The notes under the pieces were generated by a model that ran no database searches, was not told the DNA's origin, and was given only the letters and a program-made list of their open reading frames with translations. Position numbers and translations under genes: made by a program. DNA of 64,000 nt from Zunongwangia atlantica 22II14-10F7 (GTDB lineage: Bacteria > Bacteroidota > Bacteroidia > Flavobacteriales > Flavobacteriaceae), in assembly GCF_002094855.1 (NCBI RefSeq), contig NZ_ARYN01000006.1, positions 124,001 to 188,000 on the forward strand, read 5' to 3'. How positions within the stretch are numbered: the stretch's first letter is position 1; each line of letters opens with the position of its first letter. Below are positions 43,916-54,096 of the stretch, piece by piece.

Positions 43916-45763
43916 ATGTGCGGAATAGTAGGATACATTGGGCATAGAGATGCTTACGATGTTGTTATCAAAGGTTTAAAACGTTTAGAGTATCGTGGTT
44001 ATGATAGTGCTGGTATAGCATTGTATGACGGGGATACTCTAAAAGTTTGTAAAACCAAAGGAAAAGTTGTTGATCTGGAAAAAAAAGTCCAGGAATCTAT
44101 AACTTCTAATGGCTCTATAGGAATAGGGCATACCCGTTGGGCTACCCATGGGCAACCAAATGATGTAAATTCCCATCCACATTTATCTAATTCTGGTAAT
44201 CTTGCAATTATTCATAATGGGATTATCGAGAATTACGATTCATTACGAAAAGAGTTAAAAAAGCGTGGATATACTTTCCAAAGTGATACCGATACTGAAG
44301 TTCTTGTAAATCTTATTGAAGATGTAATTAAGAATGAAGGAGTTAAACTTGGTAAGGCAGTTCAGATAGCTTTAAATCAAACCGTAGGAGCTTATGCTAT
44401 TGCGGTTTTTGATAAAAGAAAGCCAGATGAAATTGTTGTTGCCAGATTAGGAAGTCCTTTAGCTATTGGTATTGGAGATAATGAATATTTTATAGCTTCA
44501 GATGCTTCCCCGTTTATTGCTTATACTAACAACGCCATTTATCTTGAAGATGGGGAAATGGCTGTGGTAAGACATGGGAAAGAAGTTAAGGTTCGTAAGA
44601 TTCTTAATGATTCTGAAGTTGATGCTTATGTTCAGCAATTACAGCTTAATTTAGAGCAGATCGAAAAAGGTGGTTACGATCACTTTATGCTGAAAGAAAT
44701 CTACGAACAACCTAATGCGATTCGCGACACCTATAGGGGTAGATTGCTTGCCAATAAGGGCATTATAAAAATGGCCGGTGTAGACGATAATCTTGATAGA
44801 ATCGCAAAAGCTAACCGAATTCTTATAGTTGGCTGCGGAACTTCATGGCACGCAGGTTTAGTAGCCGAATATATTTTTGAAGATATGGCGCGTATTCCTG
44901 TAGAGGTGGAGTATGCTTCAGAATTTAGATATCGAAACCCTGTAATTACAGAAAATGACGTGGTGATTGCTATTTCCCAAAGTGGGGAAACTGCAGATAC
45001 TATGGCCGCTATAAAATTAGCTAAAGAAAAAGGTGCTTTTGTTTTTGGGGTTTGTAATGTGGTAGGTTCTTCAATCTCCAGGGAAACCATGGCTGGTGCT
45101 TATACCCATGCCGGGCCAGAAATTGGTGTGGCCTCAACAAAAGCATTTACTACTCAGATTACTGTTTTAACCTTAATGGCTTTAAAACTTGGTAAGTATA
45201 AGGGTACGATTTCAGATTCAGATTTTAGGGTGCATTTACAGGCGCTGGAAGCCATTCCACAGAAAGTAGAAAAATTACTGCAATCTGATAAAGTAATTAA
45301 AGAAATTGCTGAGACCTATAAAAATACCAGAAACTGTATTTATTTAGGGCGTGGATATAATTTTCCTGTTGCTTTAGAGGGAGCCTTAAAACTTAAGGAG
45401 ATCTCCTATATTCATGCTGAAGGTTATCCTGCCGCAGAAATGAAGCACGGCCCAATCGCACTTATTGATGAAGAAATGCCGGTGGTTGTTATTGCAGTTC
45501 GAAAAGGACACTACGAAAAAGTGGTAAGTAATATTCAGGAAATAAAATCCAGAAAAGGAAAAATTATAAGTGTAGTTACCGAGGGAGATGTTGAGGTTAA
45601 GGAACTTGCAGATCACGTTATTGAAATTCCTGAAACTATCGAGTCTTTTACTCCTTTATTAACTACGATTCCTTTACAGTTACTTTCTTACCATATAGCG
45701 GTGATGTTGGGTAAAAATGTAGATCAGCCAAGAAATCTAGCAAAATCGGTAACCGTAGAATAA
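43916..45763 (+). CDS. glmS: Glutamine-fructose-6-phosphate aminotransferase (isomerizing)
   Basis: GlmS makes glucosamine-6-phosphate, the entry to peptidoglycan and LPS amino sugars. The 615-residue protein begins MCGIVGYIG with the glutaminase nucleophile Cys2, has HTRWATHG and the C-terminal double SIS isomerase domain (VGCGTSWHAG, ISQSGETADTM, LGRGYNFPVALEGALKLKEISY) and closes with NLAKSVTVE. All are standard. No glmS ribozyme is expected or seen in its 13-base leader. Confidence 0.98.
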   Translation: MCGIVGYIGHRDAYDVVIKGLKRLEYRGYDSAGIALYDGDTLKVCKTKGKVVDLEKKVQESITSNGSIGIGHTRWATHGQPNDVNSHPHLSNSGNLAIIHNGIIENYDSLRKELKKRGYTFQSDTDTEVLVNLIEDVIKNEGVKLGKAVQIALNQTVGAYAIAVFDKRKPDEIVVARLGSPLAIGIGDNEYFIASDASPFIAYTNNAIYLEDGEMAVVRHGKEVKVRKILNDSEVDAYVQQLQLNLEQIEKGGYDHFMLKEIYEQPNAIRDTYRGRLLANKGIIKMAGVDDNLDRIAKANRILIVGCGTSWHAGLVAEYIFEDMARIPVEVEYASEFRYRNPVITENDVVIAISQSGETADTMAAIKLAKEKGAFVFGVCNVVGSSISRETMAGAYTHAGPEIGVASTKAFTTQITVLTLMALKLGKYKGTISDSDFRVHLQALEAIPQKVEKLLQSDKVIKEIAETYKNTRNCIYLGRGYNFPVALEGALKLKEISYIHAEGYPAAEMKHGPIALIDEEMPVVVIAVRKGHYEKVVSNIQEIKSRKGKIISVVTEGDVEVKELADHVIEIPETIESFTPLLTTIPLQLLSYHIAVMLGKNVDQPRNLAKSVTVE

Positions 45764-45878
45764 GGTAAGTACAGGATAATAATTCTCAATTTTTAAGTAA
45801 TTTTACAGAGTAAGAGATAACTTTTTAGGCTATAAAAAAACTTATTTCTTTGGAGGTATGAAATTATAAAGAAAAAAC

Positions 45879-45886
45879 TATCTTTG
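45879..45886 (+). promoter_or_regulatory. -7 box of atpD
   Basis: TATCTTTG is a perfect match 95 bases before atpD. A TTTG lies at 45849-45852, with a spacing of 26 bases that is longer than usual. The rest of the 218-bp glmS-atpD gap shows nothing else. Confidence 0.55.
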
Positions 45887-45960
45887 CAGCCAAATTTGTG
45901 GCCTATTTTCATTTATAGATTTATAAATCAGTTAGGTAGGTTGTAGGTAGATTTAAATAA

Positions 45961-47490
<1,530 letters not shown>

Positions 47491-47491
47491 A

Positions 47492-47561
47492 TAGTATAGA
47501 GCTATTAGCGGTTAGTGATTTAAAACTAACTACTAACTACTCAGTACTCAATACTAAAAAC
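47492..47561. repeat. Seven-base-periodic tract filling the atpD-atpC spacer
   Basis: Ten consecutive heptamers run from just after the atpD stop to the base before TATG of atpC. Examples are TAACTAC (twice in tandem, 47527-47540), TCAGTAC, TCAATAC and TAAAAAC; on the other strand most read GT followed by four variable bases and A. Confidence 0.65.
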
Positions 47562-47562
47562 T

Positions 47563-47847
47563 ATGTATTTAGAAATCGTAACTCCTGAAGCAGTTGTTTT
47601 TCAAGCCGAGATCGATGCGGTTAAAGTTCCTGGAATCGAAGGTGAATTTCAGATGCTTAATAATCACGCACCAATCGTTTCTACTTTAACAGAAGGTACG
47701 GTAAAGATTAATCTTGCTGCTTCAAGTACTGTTGTAACTTCAGAGTTGTCTTCAGATTTTAAACAAGAAGGAAAAGAATTATTCTACCCAATTAAAGGTG
47801 GAGTGCTGGAAATGAAAGATAATAAAGCGATCATTTTAGCCGACTAA
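47563..47847 (+). CDS. atpC: F1 ATP synthase subunit epsilon
   Basis: Epsilon is part of the central stalk and regulates the motor. The 94-residue protein is only the N-terminal beta-sandwich (LEIVTPEAVVFQAEIDAVKVPGIEGEFQMLNNHAPIVSTL is its opening, with the conserved PGxxGEFxxLxxHAP pattern) and lacks the C-terminal helical hairpin of the 130-140 residue bacterial form. Short epsilon subunits are normal in Bacteroidetes. A strong terminator follows. Confidence 0.95.
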   Translation: MYLEIVTPEAVVFQAEIDAVKVPGIEGEFQMLNNHAPIVSTLTEGTVKINLAASSTVVTSELSSDFKQEGKELFYPIKGGVLEMKDNKAIILAD

Positions 47848-47867
47848 AATAATTCTGATATTATATA

Positions 47868-47899
47868 AAAAAGCCTGTTGTTTTCGCAACAGGCTTTTT
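47868..47899 (+). terminator. Intrinsic terminator after atpD-atpC
   Basis: A 13-bp perfect stem (AAAAAGCCTGTTG and its complement) around TTTTCG ends in a T-run. Confidence 0.9.
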
Positions 47900-47920
47900 C
47901 TTTTTCTATTTTTAAAAATT

Positions 47921-47957
47921 ACTGTGAACTGTGTACTGTTAACCGTGAACTGTAAAC
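47921..47957. repeat. Heptamer tandem array between atpC and the M61 peptidase gene
   Basis: Five degenerate 7-base units run head to tail: ACTGTGA, ACTGTGT, ACTGTTA, ACCGTGA, ACTGTAA, followed by AC. The array ends just before the stop codon of the convergent M61 gene. The unit is close to that of the 60876-60903 array. Confidence 0.75.
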
Positions 47958-47958
47958 T

Positions 47959-49731
47959 TTACTTCCCAGAAAGCCAGTTTTCGCGATTTTTAAGTTCTTT
48001 TTTCTTTGCTTCGGGATCGATTTTTATTTCATAAGAAGGATTTTTCCCTACAGCTACTTCTACAGTCTTTTCTTCACCATAATTGCTGAATTTTACATTG
48101 ATTTTTTCGCCAGGTTTTAATGCTGAAGAGATATTATCGAATTCTTCGGCAGTTTTTAAAGGTGTATTATTGATCGAAATGATCTTTGTCCCTTTGTCCA
48201 GACCAATTTTATAACCTGAAGTGCCTATTTTAGGATTATTGGTCATGATCACTTCTTCGTTTTTATTTTCTACGGAAATCCCCAAATATGGCTCGTTATC
48301 TTTCTTTGAAAAATGCACTCCCATTTTCGCTAATATCGGCTCATAGTTTGGCATATTGCTATTGTAGATATATTTGCTGAAAAATTCTTCGCCAAATGTT
48401 TCACCTGCATATTGTTTCAATAAATTTTCGATGTCTTCAACTTTGTATGGCTTTTCAGGTTTGCCGTGAGTTTCCCAAACCAGTTTCATAAAATCATCAA
48501 GATTAAGATCTTTATCTCGTAATTCAAGATCTAATGCTAGACCAAGAACACTTCCGTAGGAATAATAAGAAATGAATGTATTTTCACGATTTACGGGATC
48601 CAGCGAAGTTGCAGCATCTACAAAAGGTGCCTGGTAACTCATTTCAATTGGGTTGAAATATTGTAACGCCGGCGATGTCCACACATAATTGAAACTTCCA
48701 TTAAGTCCGTTTATATAATCTTCAGCAGAAATAATTCCTGCTCGGCATAAAATCAAATTGGTGTAATAACTTGTAAAACCTTCAGCGAACCAAAGCGCGC
48801 CGCTCATGTTCGCTTCTGTAAAGTCGAAAGGTTCTAAAGATTGTGGGCGTATTCTCTCTACATTCCAGGCGTGAAAAAATTCATGTGAAACAGTTCCAAT
48901 ATTGCCTTTCATGCCACCATTAGCCAGTGTTTCAACATCGGTTAAAATTGTACTGTTACGATGTTCCATTCCGTCTCCAGATGCATTTGGGATATAGCAG
49001 GCTAAAAAGGTGTATTCGTTATAGTCGAAATTGGGTAATTCACCATAAACTTTCATTTCCTGTTCTACGATTTTTTTTACTTTTTCGAAATACTCACTAA
49101 ACAGTTCGTCGCTGCTGGGATCGTGTAAAACGAAACGTACATTTTTACCATCAATTTCAAAACTTTTCATTCTGAAATCACTAATCTCGGTTGGGCTATC
49201 CATAAAGTACTGAAGATTTGGAGCGGTAAAGGTATTTCCTTCAATATGCTTTAACTGGGTTGCGACTTTCCAGTTGGGCATAGCTTCAGTTTGGTAAGTG
49301 ATTTCTATAGGTCTTTCCTGTAGATCTTCAGCAAACATAAATGTCGCCGGCATATTTAAATGCGCATGAGTGGGATCGATCTGAGCGTAAGTCCCATCGC
49401 CGCGATTCGCAAATAAAGTGTATTCAACGTTTACACTTCCATTGTGACCAGTAATTGCCCACGAATATGGGTTTGGTCGAGTAACTTTTAATTCTTTTCC
49501 ATTGCCGTCTGTAGCTCTAAAGCCGTAAACATTTTTAGCAAATTCGTGGATGGCATAACGACCGGGAGAGGATCTACTCATTCTTACCGTAAAAGTATCG
49601 GTTTCTATTTCAGGAAATTCGATGTTGATCTTAGCTTCGTGATGAACAGCATTTTCGAATGAAATACTGTATTTATTTTGCTGAGCAAAACTTATCGTGC
49701 TAACGAAAAGAAAAATGAGTAGTAATCGCAT
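47959..49731 (-). CDS. M61 family metallopeptidase with PDZ domain
   Basis: The 590-residue protein has a signal peptide (LLLIFLFVSTISFAQ), the N-terminal beta domain of M61 glycyl aminopeptidases, the zinc motif SHEFFHAWNVERIRP (His283-x3-His287), the third-ligand block WFAEGFTSYYTNLIL and a C-terminal PDZ domain (about residues 490-570, GTSGYKIGLDKGTKIISINN). It is probably a periplasmic or surface-exposed aminopeptidase. The gene is convergent with atpC and its start is 30 bases from repeat copy B. Confidence 0.92.
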   Translation of the reverse strand: MRLLLIFLFVSTISFAQQNKYSISFENAVHHEAKINIEFPEIETDTFTVRMSRSSPGRYAIHEFAKNVYGFRATDGNGKELKVTRPNPYSWAITGHNGSVNVEYTLFANRGDGTYAQIDPTHAHLNMPATFMFAEDLQERPIEITYQTEAMPNWKVATQLKHIEGNTFTAPNLQYFMDSPTEISDFRMKSFEIDGKNVRFVLHDPSSDELFSEYFEKVKKIVEQEMKVYGELPNFDYNEYTFLACYIPNASGDGMEHRNSTILTDVETLANGGMKGNIGTVSHEFFHAWNVERIRPQSLEPFDFTEANMSGALWFAEGFTSYYTNLILCRAGIISAEDYINGLNGSFNYVWTSPALQYFNPIEMSYQAPFVDAATSLDPVNRENTFISYYSYGSVLGLALDLELRDKDLNLDDFMKLVWETHGKPEKPYKVEDIENLLKQYAGETFGEEFFSKYIYNSNMPNYEPILAKMGVHFSKKDNEPYLGISVENKNEEVIMTNNPKIGTSGYKIGLDKGTKIISINNTPLKTAEEFDNISSALKPGEKINVKFSNYGEEKTVEVAVGKNPSYEIKIDPEAKKKELKNRENWLSGK

Positions 49732-49760
49732 GAGGTATATTTTAGTGTTAAAGTTAATTA

Positions 49761-49862
49761 TTTATTGGTGCCGCCAAAGGCTAAAATTACCCGAAGTTTG
49801 CCCGAGATTAAAAATTTGTTTCCAACGAATGCCCCCTTGGGCTTGCCAGGAGGTAGTTTACT
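49761..49862 (+). repeat. Dispersed intergenic repeat, copy B (102 bp)
   Basis: It shares with copy A the start TTTATTGG.GCCGCCAAAGG and the end GTAGTTTACT, at almost the same total length, with a diverged middle. Its right end covers the last 5 bases of the regulator gene (stop codon at 49858-49860). Confidence 0.7.
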
Positions 49863-50067
49863 TTTCATCCAAATATTCAAGAATATCGCCTGGCTGGCAA
49901 TTTAAAATTTTACAAATCGCTTCTAAAGTAGAGAATCTTATAGCTTTCGCTTTTCCGGTTTTTAAAATAGAAAGGTTGGCGGTGGTAATACCAATTTTTT
50001 CGGCGAGTTCATTACTTTTCATGCCTTCACGCTCCAAAATCTTATCTAAATTTATGATTATCCCCAT
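49858..50067 (-). CDS. Cro/CI-type (XRE, YozG-like) transcriptional regulator
   Basis: The 69-residue protein is a bare helix-turn-helix domain: NELAEKIGITTANLSILKTGKAKAIRFSTLEAICKIL is the DNA-binding part, ending in QPGDILEYLDEK, which is typical of YozG-like regulators. Such regulators are commonly encoded beside DUF2975 membrane proteins, as here, with a 3-base gap. The likely target is its own operon, whose upstream region has an inverted repeat at 51138-51179. Confidence 0.9.
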   Translation of the reverse strand: MGIIINLDKILEREGMKSNELAEKIGITTANLSILKTGKAKAIRFSTLEAICKILNCQPGDILEYLDEK

Positions 50068-50070
50068 CGT

Positions 50071-50595
50071 TTAGATCGTAAGTTCGTTTTCTTGCTTTAT
50101 CAATTCACCCTTTTCTACAATTTTACTGAAAAGAATCAAAACCTTACCTAAAATGTATAATATCAAAAATGAGGGAATAAAACCTAGAACATTAAATGGA
50201 GCCATTAGGAAGAATGCGCCAACGCATAATATGAGTAAAAATTTAATTTTCGCGTAAACAATGATAGCGCTGGATATTTTTCTTATTTCTATTGCCTGAT
50301 GCTGGTAAAATAAATTTTCCTTTGATGTTTCACTAATTAATTTAGGTGTAGTTCTTAGGCCATAAGCAAGGTAAAGAAACAGTAAAGCATTTATGGCATA
50401 GAAAATAATTTGCCCGCTTAAAGAATATTCGAAACTCCTTTTTGGGAAGTAGCTTTTAAAATAAAAAGAATCGGCTAGATCGTTGAAAAATTCAAATTGT
50501 TGTATTGCGCCGAATATATTTAGTGCAGCTGATAAGATTAATACGATAATTAGAGCTATGCTTATAAGTTTAAGAATGCTGAGATGCCATTTCAT
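50071..50595 (-). CDS. DUF2975 family membrane protein (second copy)
   Basis: The 174-residue protein has four hydrophobic helices (about residues 8-30, 55-80, 110-130 and 138-160) and matches the DUF2975 layout. It ends in LIKQENELTI, the same tail as its neighbour's LKQENELTI, so the two arose by duplication. It is encoded between that paralogue and the small regulator. A role in stress or membrane signalling together with the regulator is an inference; no function is established to my knowledge. Confidence 0.82.
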   Translation of the reverse strand: MKWHLSILKLISIALIIVLILSAALNIFGAIQQFEFFNDLADSFYFKSYFPKRSFEYSLSGQIIFYAINALLFLYLAYGLRTTPKLISETSKENLFYQHQAIEIRKISSAIIVYAKIKFLLILCVGAFFLMAPFNVLGFIPSFLILYILGKVLILFSKIVEKGELIKQENELTI

Positions 50596-50606
50596 AATGA
50601 TCGATT

Positions 50607-51119
50607 TTATATGGTTAATTCATTTTCTTGTTTTAATTGGCGTGCGTTCGTAAATACTTTGCTTAGGAAGATTAGGAAAATACCGAAGGCAAGAATGATC
50701 CAAAATGAGCTAAAGGAAAATTCTAAACCAAAGTTCAATTCGATACGACTATCCACGATCATTTTTTTAAAAAATTCAGAAACAGCACCAAGAATTACCG
50801 ATAGGCAAATCAATCTTCCGCTAAGGTTTAAAGAAGCTATTTGCAATTTTGTGTAGAGTTTATTTCCGAAGAAACTTCTAATTAATTTGCGTAGCACGTA
50901 GAGACCATATACGAAAGCAAATGTTTTTATTACTTCAATCAGTATTAATCCCCATAAGGCGAAATTATTAAGATCCTCTGGTGGTTTTTCGATAGAAACA
51001 AAAAGATCTGTTCCCGTGGAGAAAGTGATTATAAGGCTTATAAGAAAAACCACTAAAGAAAAGGCCGAAAAAATAAAGCAAATATCAAGAATCGTCTTGA
51101 GAAGAATTGGTGGTCGCAT
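50607..51119 (-). CDS. DUF2975 family membrane protein (first copy)
   Basis: The 170-residue protein has four hydrophobic helices (about residues 8-32, 55-78, 95-118 and 135-158). It begins the three-gene unit and shares the C-terminal tail LKQENELTI with the next gene 11 bases downstream. The rest has diverged, so the copies may form a heteromer. A symmetrical operator-like sequence lies 19 to 60 bases upstream of its start. Confidence 0.82.
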   Translation of the reverse strand: MRPPILLKTILDICFIFSAFSLVVFLISLIITFSTGTDLFVSIEKPPEDLNNFALWGLILIEVIKTFAFVYGLYVLRKLIRSFFGNKLYTKLQIASLNLSGRLICLSVILGAVSEFFKKMIVDSRIELNFGLEFSFSSFWIILAFGIFLIFLSKVFTNARQLKQENELTI

Positions 51120-51130
51120 AGTAGAATTAA

Positions 51131-51179
51131 TTATCGTTTATCGATAACAATATTAAATAAAATTATTGTTTTTCGATAA
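51131..51179. promoter_or_regulatory. Operator-like repeats upstream of the DUF2975-regulator operon
   Basis: TTATCGATAACAATA (51138-51152) is an imperfect inverted copy of TATTGTTTTTCGATAA (51164-51179); an extra TTATCG half-site lies at 51131-51136. A one-mismatch -7 box (TAATATTG on the minus strand, 51148-51155) overlaps the repeat, a typical place for autoregulation. Confidence 0.6.
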
Positions 51180-51324
51180 TTTTTTGAGTAATTATTTTTC
51201 GCTGTGTTATTAAGAAGACTTCTAAACTACTATATCTCACTAAGAAACATTAAGAAATTGCAAAGTCTGCAGAAGTCCTTATATTTAACGCTTATAATTC
51301 GCATAGAACTTAAATAATAACTAT

Positions 51325-51332
51325 TATATTTG
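51325..51332 (+). promoter_or_regulatory. -7 box of the mrp operon
   Basis: TATATTTG is a perfect match 24 bases before the mrpA ATG. Confidence 0.6.
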
Positions 51333-51356
51333 CGAGGAACGGATTTTTAGTCAATT

Positions 51357-53669
51357 ATGATATCAGCAATACTTTTAGGATTTTTATTTGCAATACTCTT
51401 AGTCTTCGCAGGAAAGTTTTTTAAAGGGAAGTTTGCTGTTTTATCGTCGCTGATCCCTTTGGGATTGTTCGTTTACTTTCTTCAGTTTATTCCTGAAATT
51501 ATGGAAGGGAATGTTGTGAAGGAAAGTTATAACTGGGTACCTTCTTTTGGGGTGAATCTTGGGTTTACTTTAGACGGACTTTCACTTTTATTCTGCCTTA
51601 TGATTACCGGGATTGGTTTCCTGGTTTTTGCTTATACTTCTGTTTATTTACATCATCATAAATATTTAGATCGCTTTTATGGATATTTAAGTGTGTTTAT
51701 GGCAGCAATGCTGGGATTGGTGCTTTCTGATAATGTTATAAGTTTATTTACTTTTTGGGAGCTAACCAGTATTAGTTCGTTCTTCTTGATTGGTTTTAAT
51801 AATACACAGGAAGCTTCAAGAAAATCGGCTTTAACCGCGCTTGGAATTACAGGTTTAGGCGGAATGTTCCTGTTAGCGGGAGTTATTGTTTTAGGAAATA
51901 TAACAGGGACTTTTAGTATTGCTGAAATGCTAAATATGTCTCCTGAATTAATAAAAGGTCACGAATATTATACTGTTGCAGTGATCTTACTATTTGGTGC
52001 GGCTTTTACTAAATCTGCCCAGTTTCCTTTTCATTTTTGGTTACCGGGAGCGATGAAGGCGCCAACACCAGTTTCTACTTATTTGCATTCTGCAACCATG
52101 GTAAAAGCAGGGATTTATCTTGTAATGCGTTTTACTCCGGTTCTTGGAGGTGAAGAAATCTGGAATACAACTCTAATTGTTGTTGGAGCTGTTACCATGC
52201 TTTATTCGGCATTTCATTCGCTTTTTAGAACAGATCTTAAAGGAGTGCTGGCGTATTCAACAATATCGGCTTTAGGGATTTTGATGTTCTTAATTGGTAT
52301 GGGAACTACAGAATCATTTACCGCTGCGGCTGTTTTTATAATAGTACACGCACTTTATAAAGCAACACTTTTCTTAACTACGGGAATCATAGATCATCAA
52401 ACCGGTACTCGTGATGTAACCGTACTTTCTGGTTTGCGTAAGGTTTTAATGCCGGTGGGTATTGCAGCGATTATTGCGGCAATTTCTAGTGCAGGTATTC
52501 CGCCAACCATTGGTTTCTTAGGAAAAGAGTTAACTTACGAAGCTACCATGCATGCGCCAATCATAGCGACCTTATTGGTTGTTGGTATTGTGATCACAAA
52601 AATATTATTGCTTTGGGCAGGTTTCGTGGCTGGTATTAAACCATTTCAGGGAAGTTTACCAGAAAGTTTAAAAGATACTAAAATGCCTGGCCCATTTATG
52701 TGGGTGCCACCAATACTTTTAGCGGTATTGAGTTTGGTTTTCGGGATAATGCCTTTTATCATAGAAGGCTCTTTAATTAAACCAGTAGTTTCAGCTTTAG
52801 GCGGAGAATCTGGTGAAATTCATTTGGCCTTATGGCATGGGTTTAATACGGTGTTTATTTTAAGTTTAGTAACTATAGCTGTAGGGACTACACTTTATTT
52901 TGTGCTAAAACCTTCAGCTAAATTAGAAACCGCCGTAGGAAAGTTAGAAGCGGCCAGTCCTAAAAGTTTAATGGAGAAATTTAATGTTGGATTTACTTAT
53001 CTTTCTTCATTTTGGACCCGAGTTTTTCAGAATGGTTATTTAAGAAATTACGTGTTTATTATCATCTTTTTCTTGATCGGGATGGTTGGTTATACGATGA
53101 TTGGTAATACGAAATTCAATATCGATCCTTCTATACTATCTAATGTGAGTTTTTACGAGTTGGTAGTATTTATCATTATGTGTATTGCTATATTATTCAC
53201 GGTATTTACAAGTAGTCGTTTGTCTGCCGTTGTAGCAATGGGTGTTGTAGGTTTAACGATCTGTCTTGTATTCGTATTTTATAGTGCGCCAGATCTGGCG
53301 ATGACACAGTTTTCTATTGATACCTTAACAGTGATCTTATTTGTATTGGTATTGTATCGTTTACCAAGATATCTTAAGATCCAGGATCATAAAATGCGTA
53401 TTCGAGATGGTATTTTGTCTTTAATGTTCGGCGGACTTATCGCTGTTTTGGCATTAGAAGTACTTTCTGAACCTGTAAATACCGAGATTGGTGATTTCTA
53501 CGCAGAAAATTCGTATATCATGGCTCATGGTAAAAATGTAGTGAATGTGATCTTGGTAGATTTCAGAGGGGCAGATACAATGATAGAAATTTCAGTATTA
53601 ACCATTGCCGCTATTGGAGTATTTGGATTATTGAAATTAAGATTAAAAAGAACAGACAGAGTTCAGTAA
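51357..53669 (+). CDS. mrpA: Mrp-type Na+/H+ antiporter subunit A
   Basis: MrpA is the large NuoL-like subunit of the multi-subunit cation/proton antiporter. The 770-residue protein has about 20 helices; the antiporter core (about residues 60-420) holds the conserved Glu in FWELTSISSFFLIGF and Lys in FTKSAQFPFHFWLPGAMKAPTPVSTYLHSATMVKAG. The C-terminal part contains the MbhD/DUF4040-like segment (YSAPDLAMTQFSIDTL) and an MbhE-like end (VNVILVDFRGADTMIEISVLTIAAIG). It leads the complete group 1 operon A to G. Confidence 0.95.
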   Translation: MISAILLGFLFAILLVFAGKFFKGKFAVLSSLIPLGLFVYFLQFIPEIMEGNVVKESYNWVPSFGVNLGFTLDGLSLLFCLMITGIGFLVFAYTSVYLHHHKYLDRFYGYLSVFMAAMLGLVLSDNVISLFTFWELTSISSFFLIGFNNTQEASRKSALTALGITGLGGMFLLAGVIVLGNITGTFSIAEMLNMSPELIKGHEYYTVAVILLFGAAFTKSAQFPFHFWLPGAMKAPTPVSTYLHSATMVKAGIYLVMRFTPVLGGEEIWNTTLIVVGAVTMLYSAFHSLFRTDLKGVLAYSTISALGILMFLIGMGTTESFTAAAVFIIVHALYKATLFLTTGIIDHQTGTRDVTVLSGLRKVLMPVGIAAIIAAISSAGIPPTIGFLGKELTYEATMHAPIIATLLVVGIVITKILLLWAGFVAGIKPFQGSLPESLKDTKMPGPFMWVPPILLAVLSLVFGIMPFIIEGSLIKPVVSALGGESGEIHLALWHGFNTVFILSLVTIAVGTTLYFVLKPSAKLETAVGKLEAASPKSLMEKFNVGFTYLSSFWTRVFQNGYLRNYVFIIIFFLIGMVGYTMIGNTKFNIDPSILSNVSFYELVVFIIMCIAILFTVFTSSRLSAVVAMGVVGLTICLVFVFYSAPDLAMTQFSIDTLTVILFVLVLYRLPRYLKIQDHKMRIRDGILSLMFGGLIAVLALEVLSEPVNTEIGDFYAENSYIMAHGKNVVNVILVDFRGADTMIEISVLTIAAIGVFGLLKLRLKRTDRVQ

Positions 53670-53679
53670 TTAAGAGTTT

Positions 53680-54093
53680 ATGAAAACCATAATATTAAGA
53701 ACAGCATCTAATTACCTTTTACCGGTATTATTACTGTTCTCCATTTTTATTCTTTTAAGAGGGCACTACCTTCCGGGAGGCGGTTTTGTTGGTGGATTAA
53801 TTGCTGCCATTGCTTTCGTGTTTCATTCTTTTGCAAACGGATTAAAAAACACAAAATCACTTTTGAGATTCCATCCGGGCTTTTTAATGCCTGCTGGATT
53901 AGCTTTGTCGTTCTTTAGTGGTTTATCACCTATAATTTTTGCGGGCGATCCCTTTATGACCGGACTATGGTATCATGGTCATGTTCCTGTACTGGGCAGT
54001 GTTGGTTCTGCATTATTTTTTGATATGGGTGTTTATCTTGTTGTGGTAGGGGTAACGCTAACGATCATTTTTACAATTTCTGAAGCGCCTTAA
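53680..54093 (+). CDS. mrpB: Mrp antiporter subunit B
   Basis: The 137-residue, four-helix protein has the MnhB signature RGHYLPGGGFVGGLIAAIAFV. It starts 10 bases after mrpA and is followed 3 bases later by mrpC. Confidence 0.93.
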   Translation: MKTIILRTASNYLLPVLLLFSIFILLRGHYLPGGGFVGGLIAAIAFVFHSFANGLKNTKSLLRFHPGFLMPAGLALSFFSGLSPIIFAGDPFMTGLWYHGHVPVLGSVGSALFFDMGVYLVVVGVTLTIIFTISEAP

Positions 54094-54096
54094 ATT

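Noticed and set aside
47563-47847. Truncated atpC
   Set aside because: The 94-residue form lacks the C-terminal hairpin, but the stop is followed by a clean terminator and short epsilon subunits are normal in this phylum.
47492-47957. CRISPR array or other spacer-repeat locus
   Set aside because: Units are only 7 bases with no spacers, and no cas genes are present.
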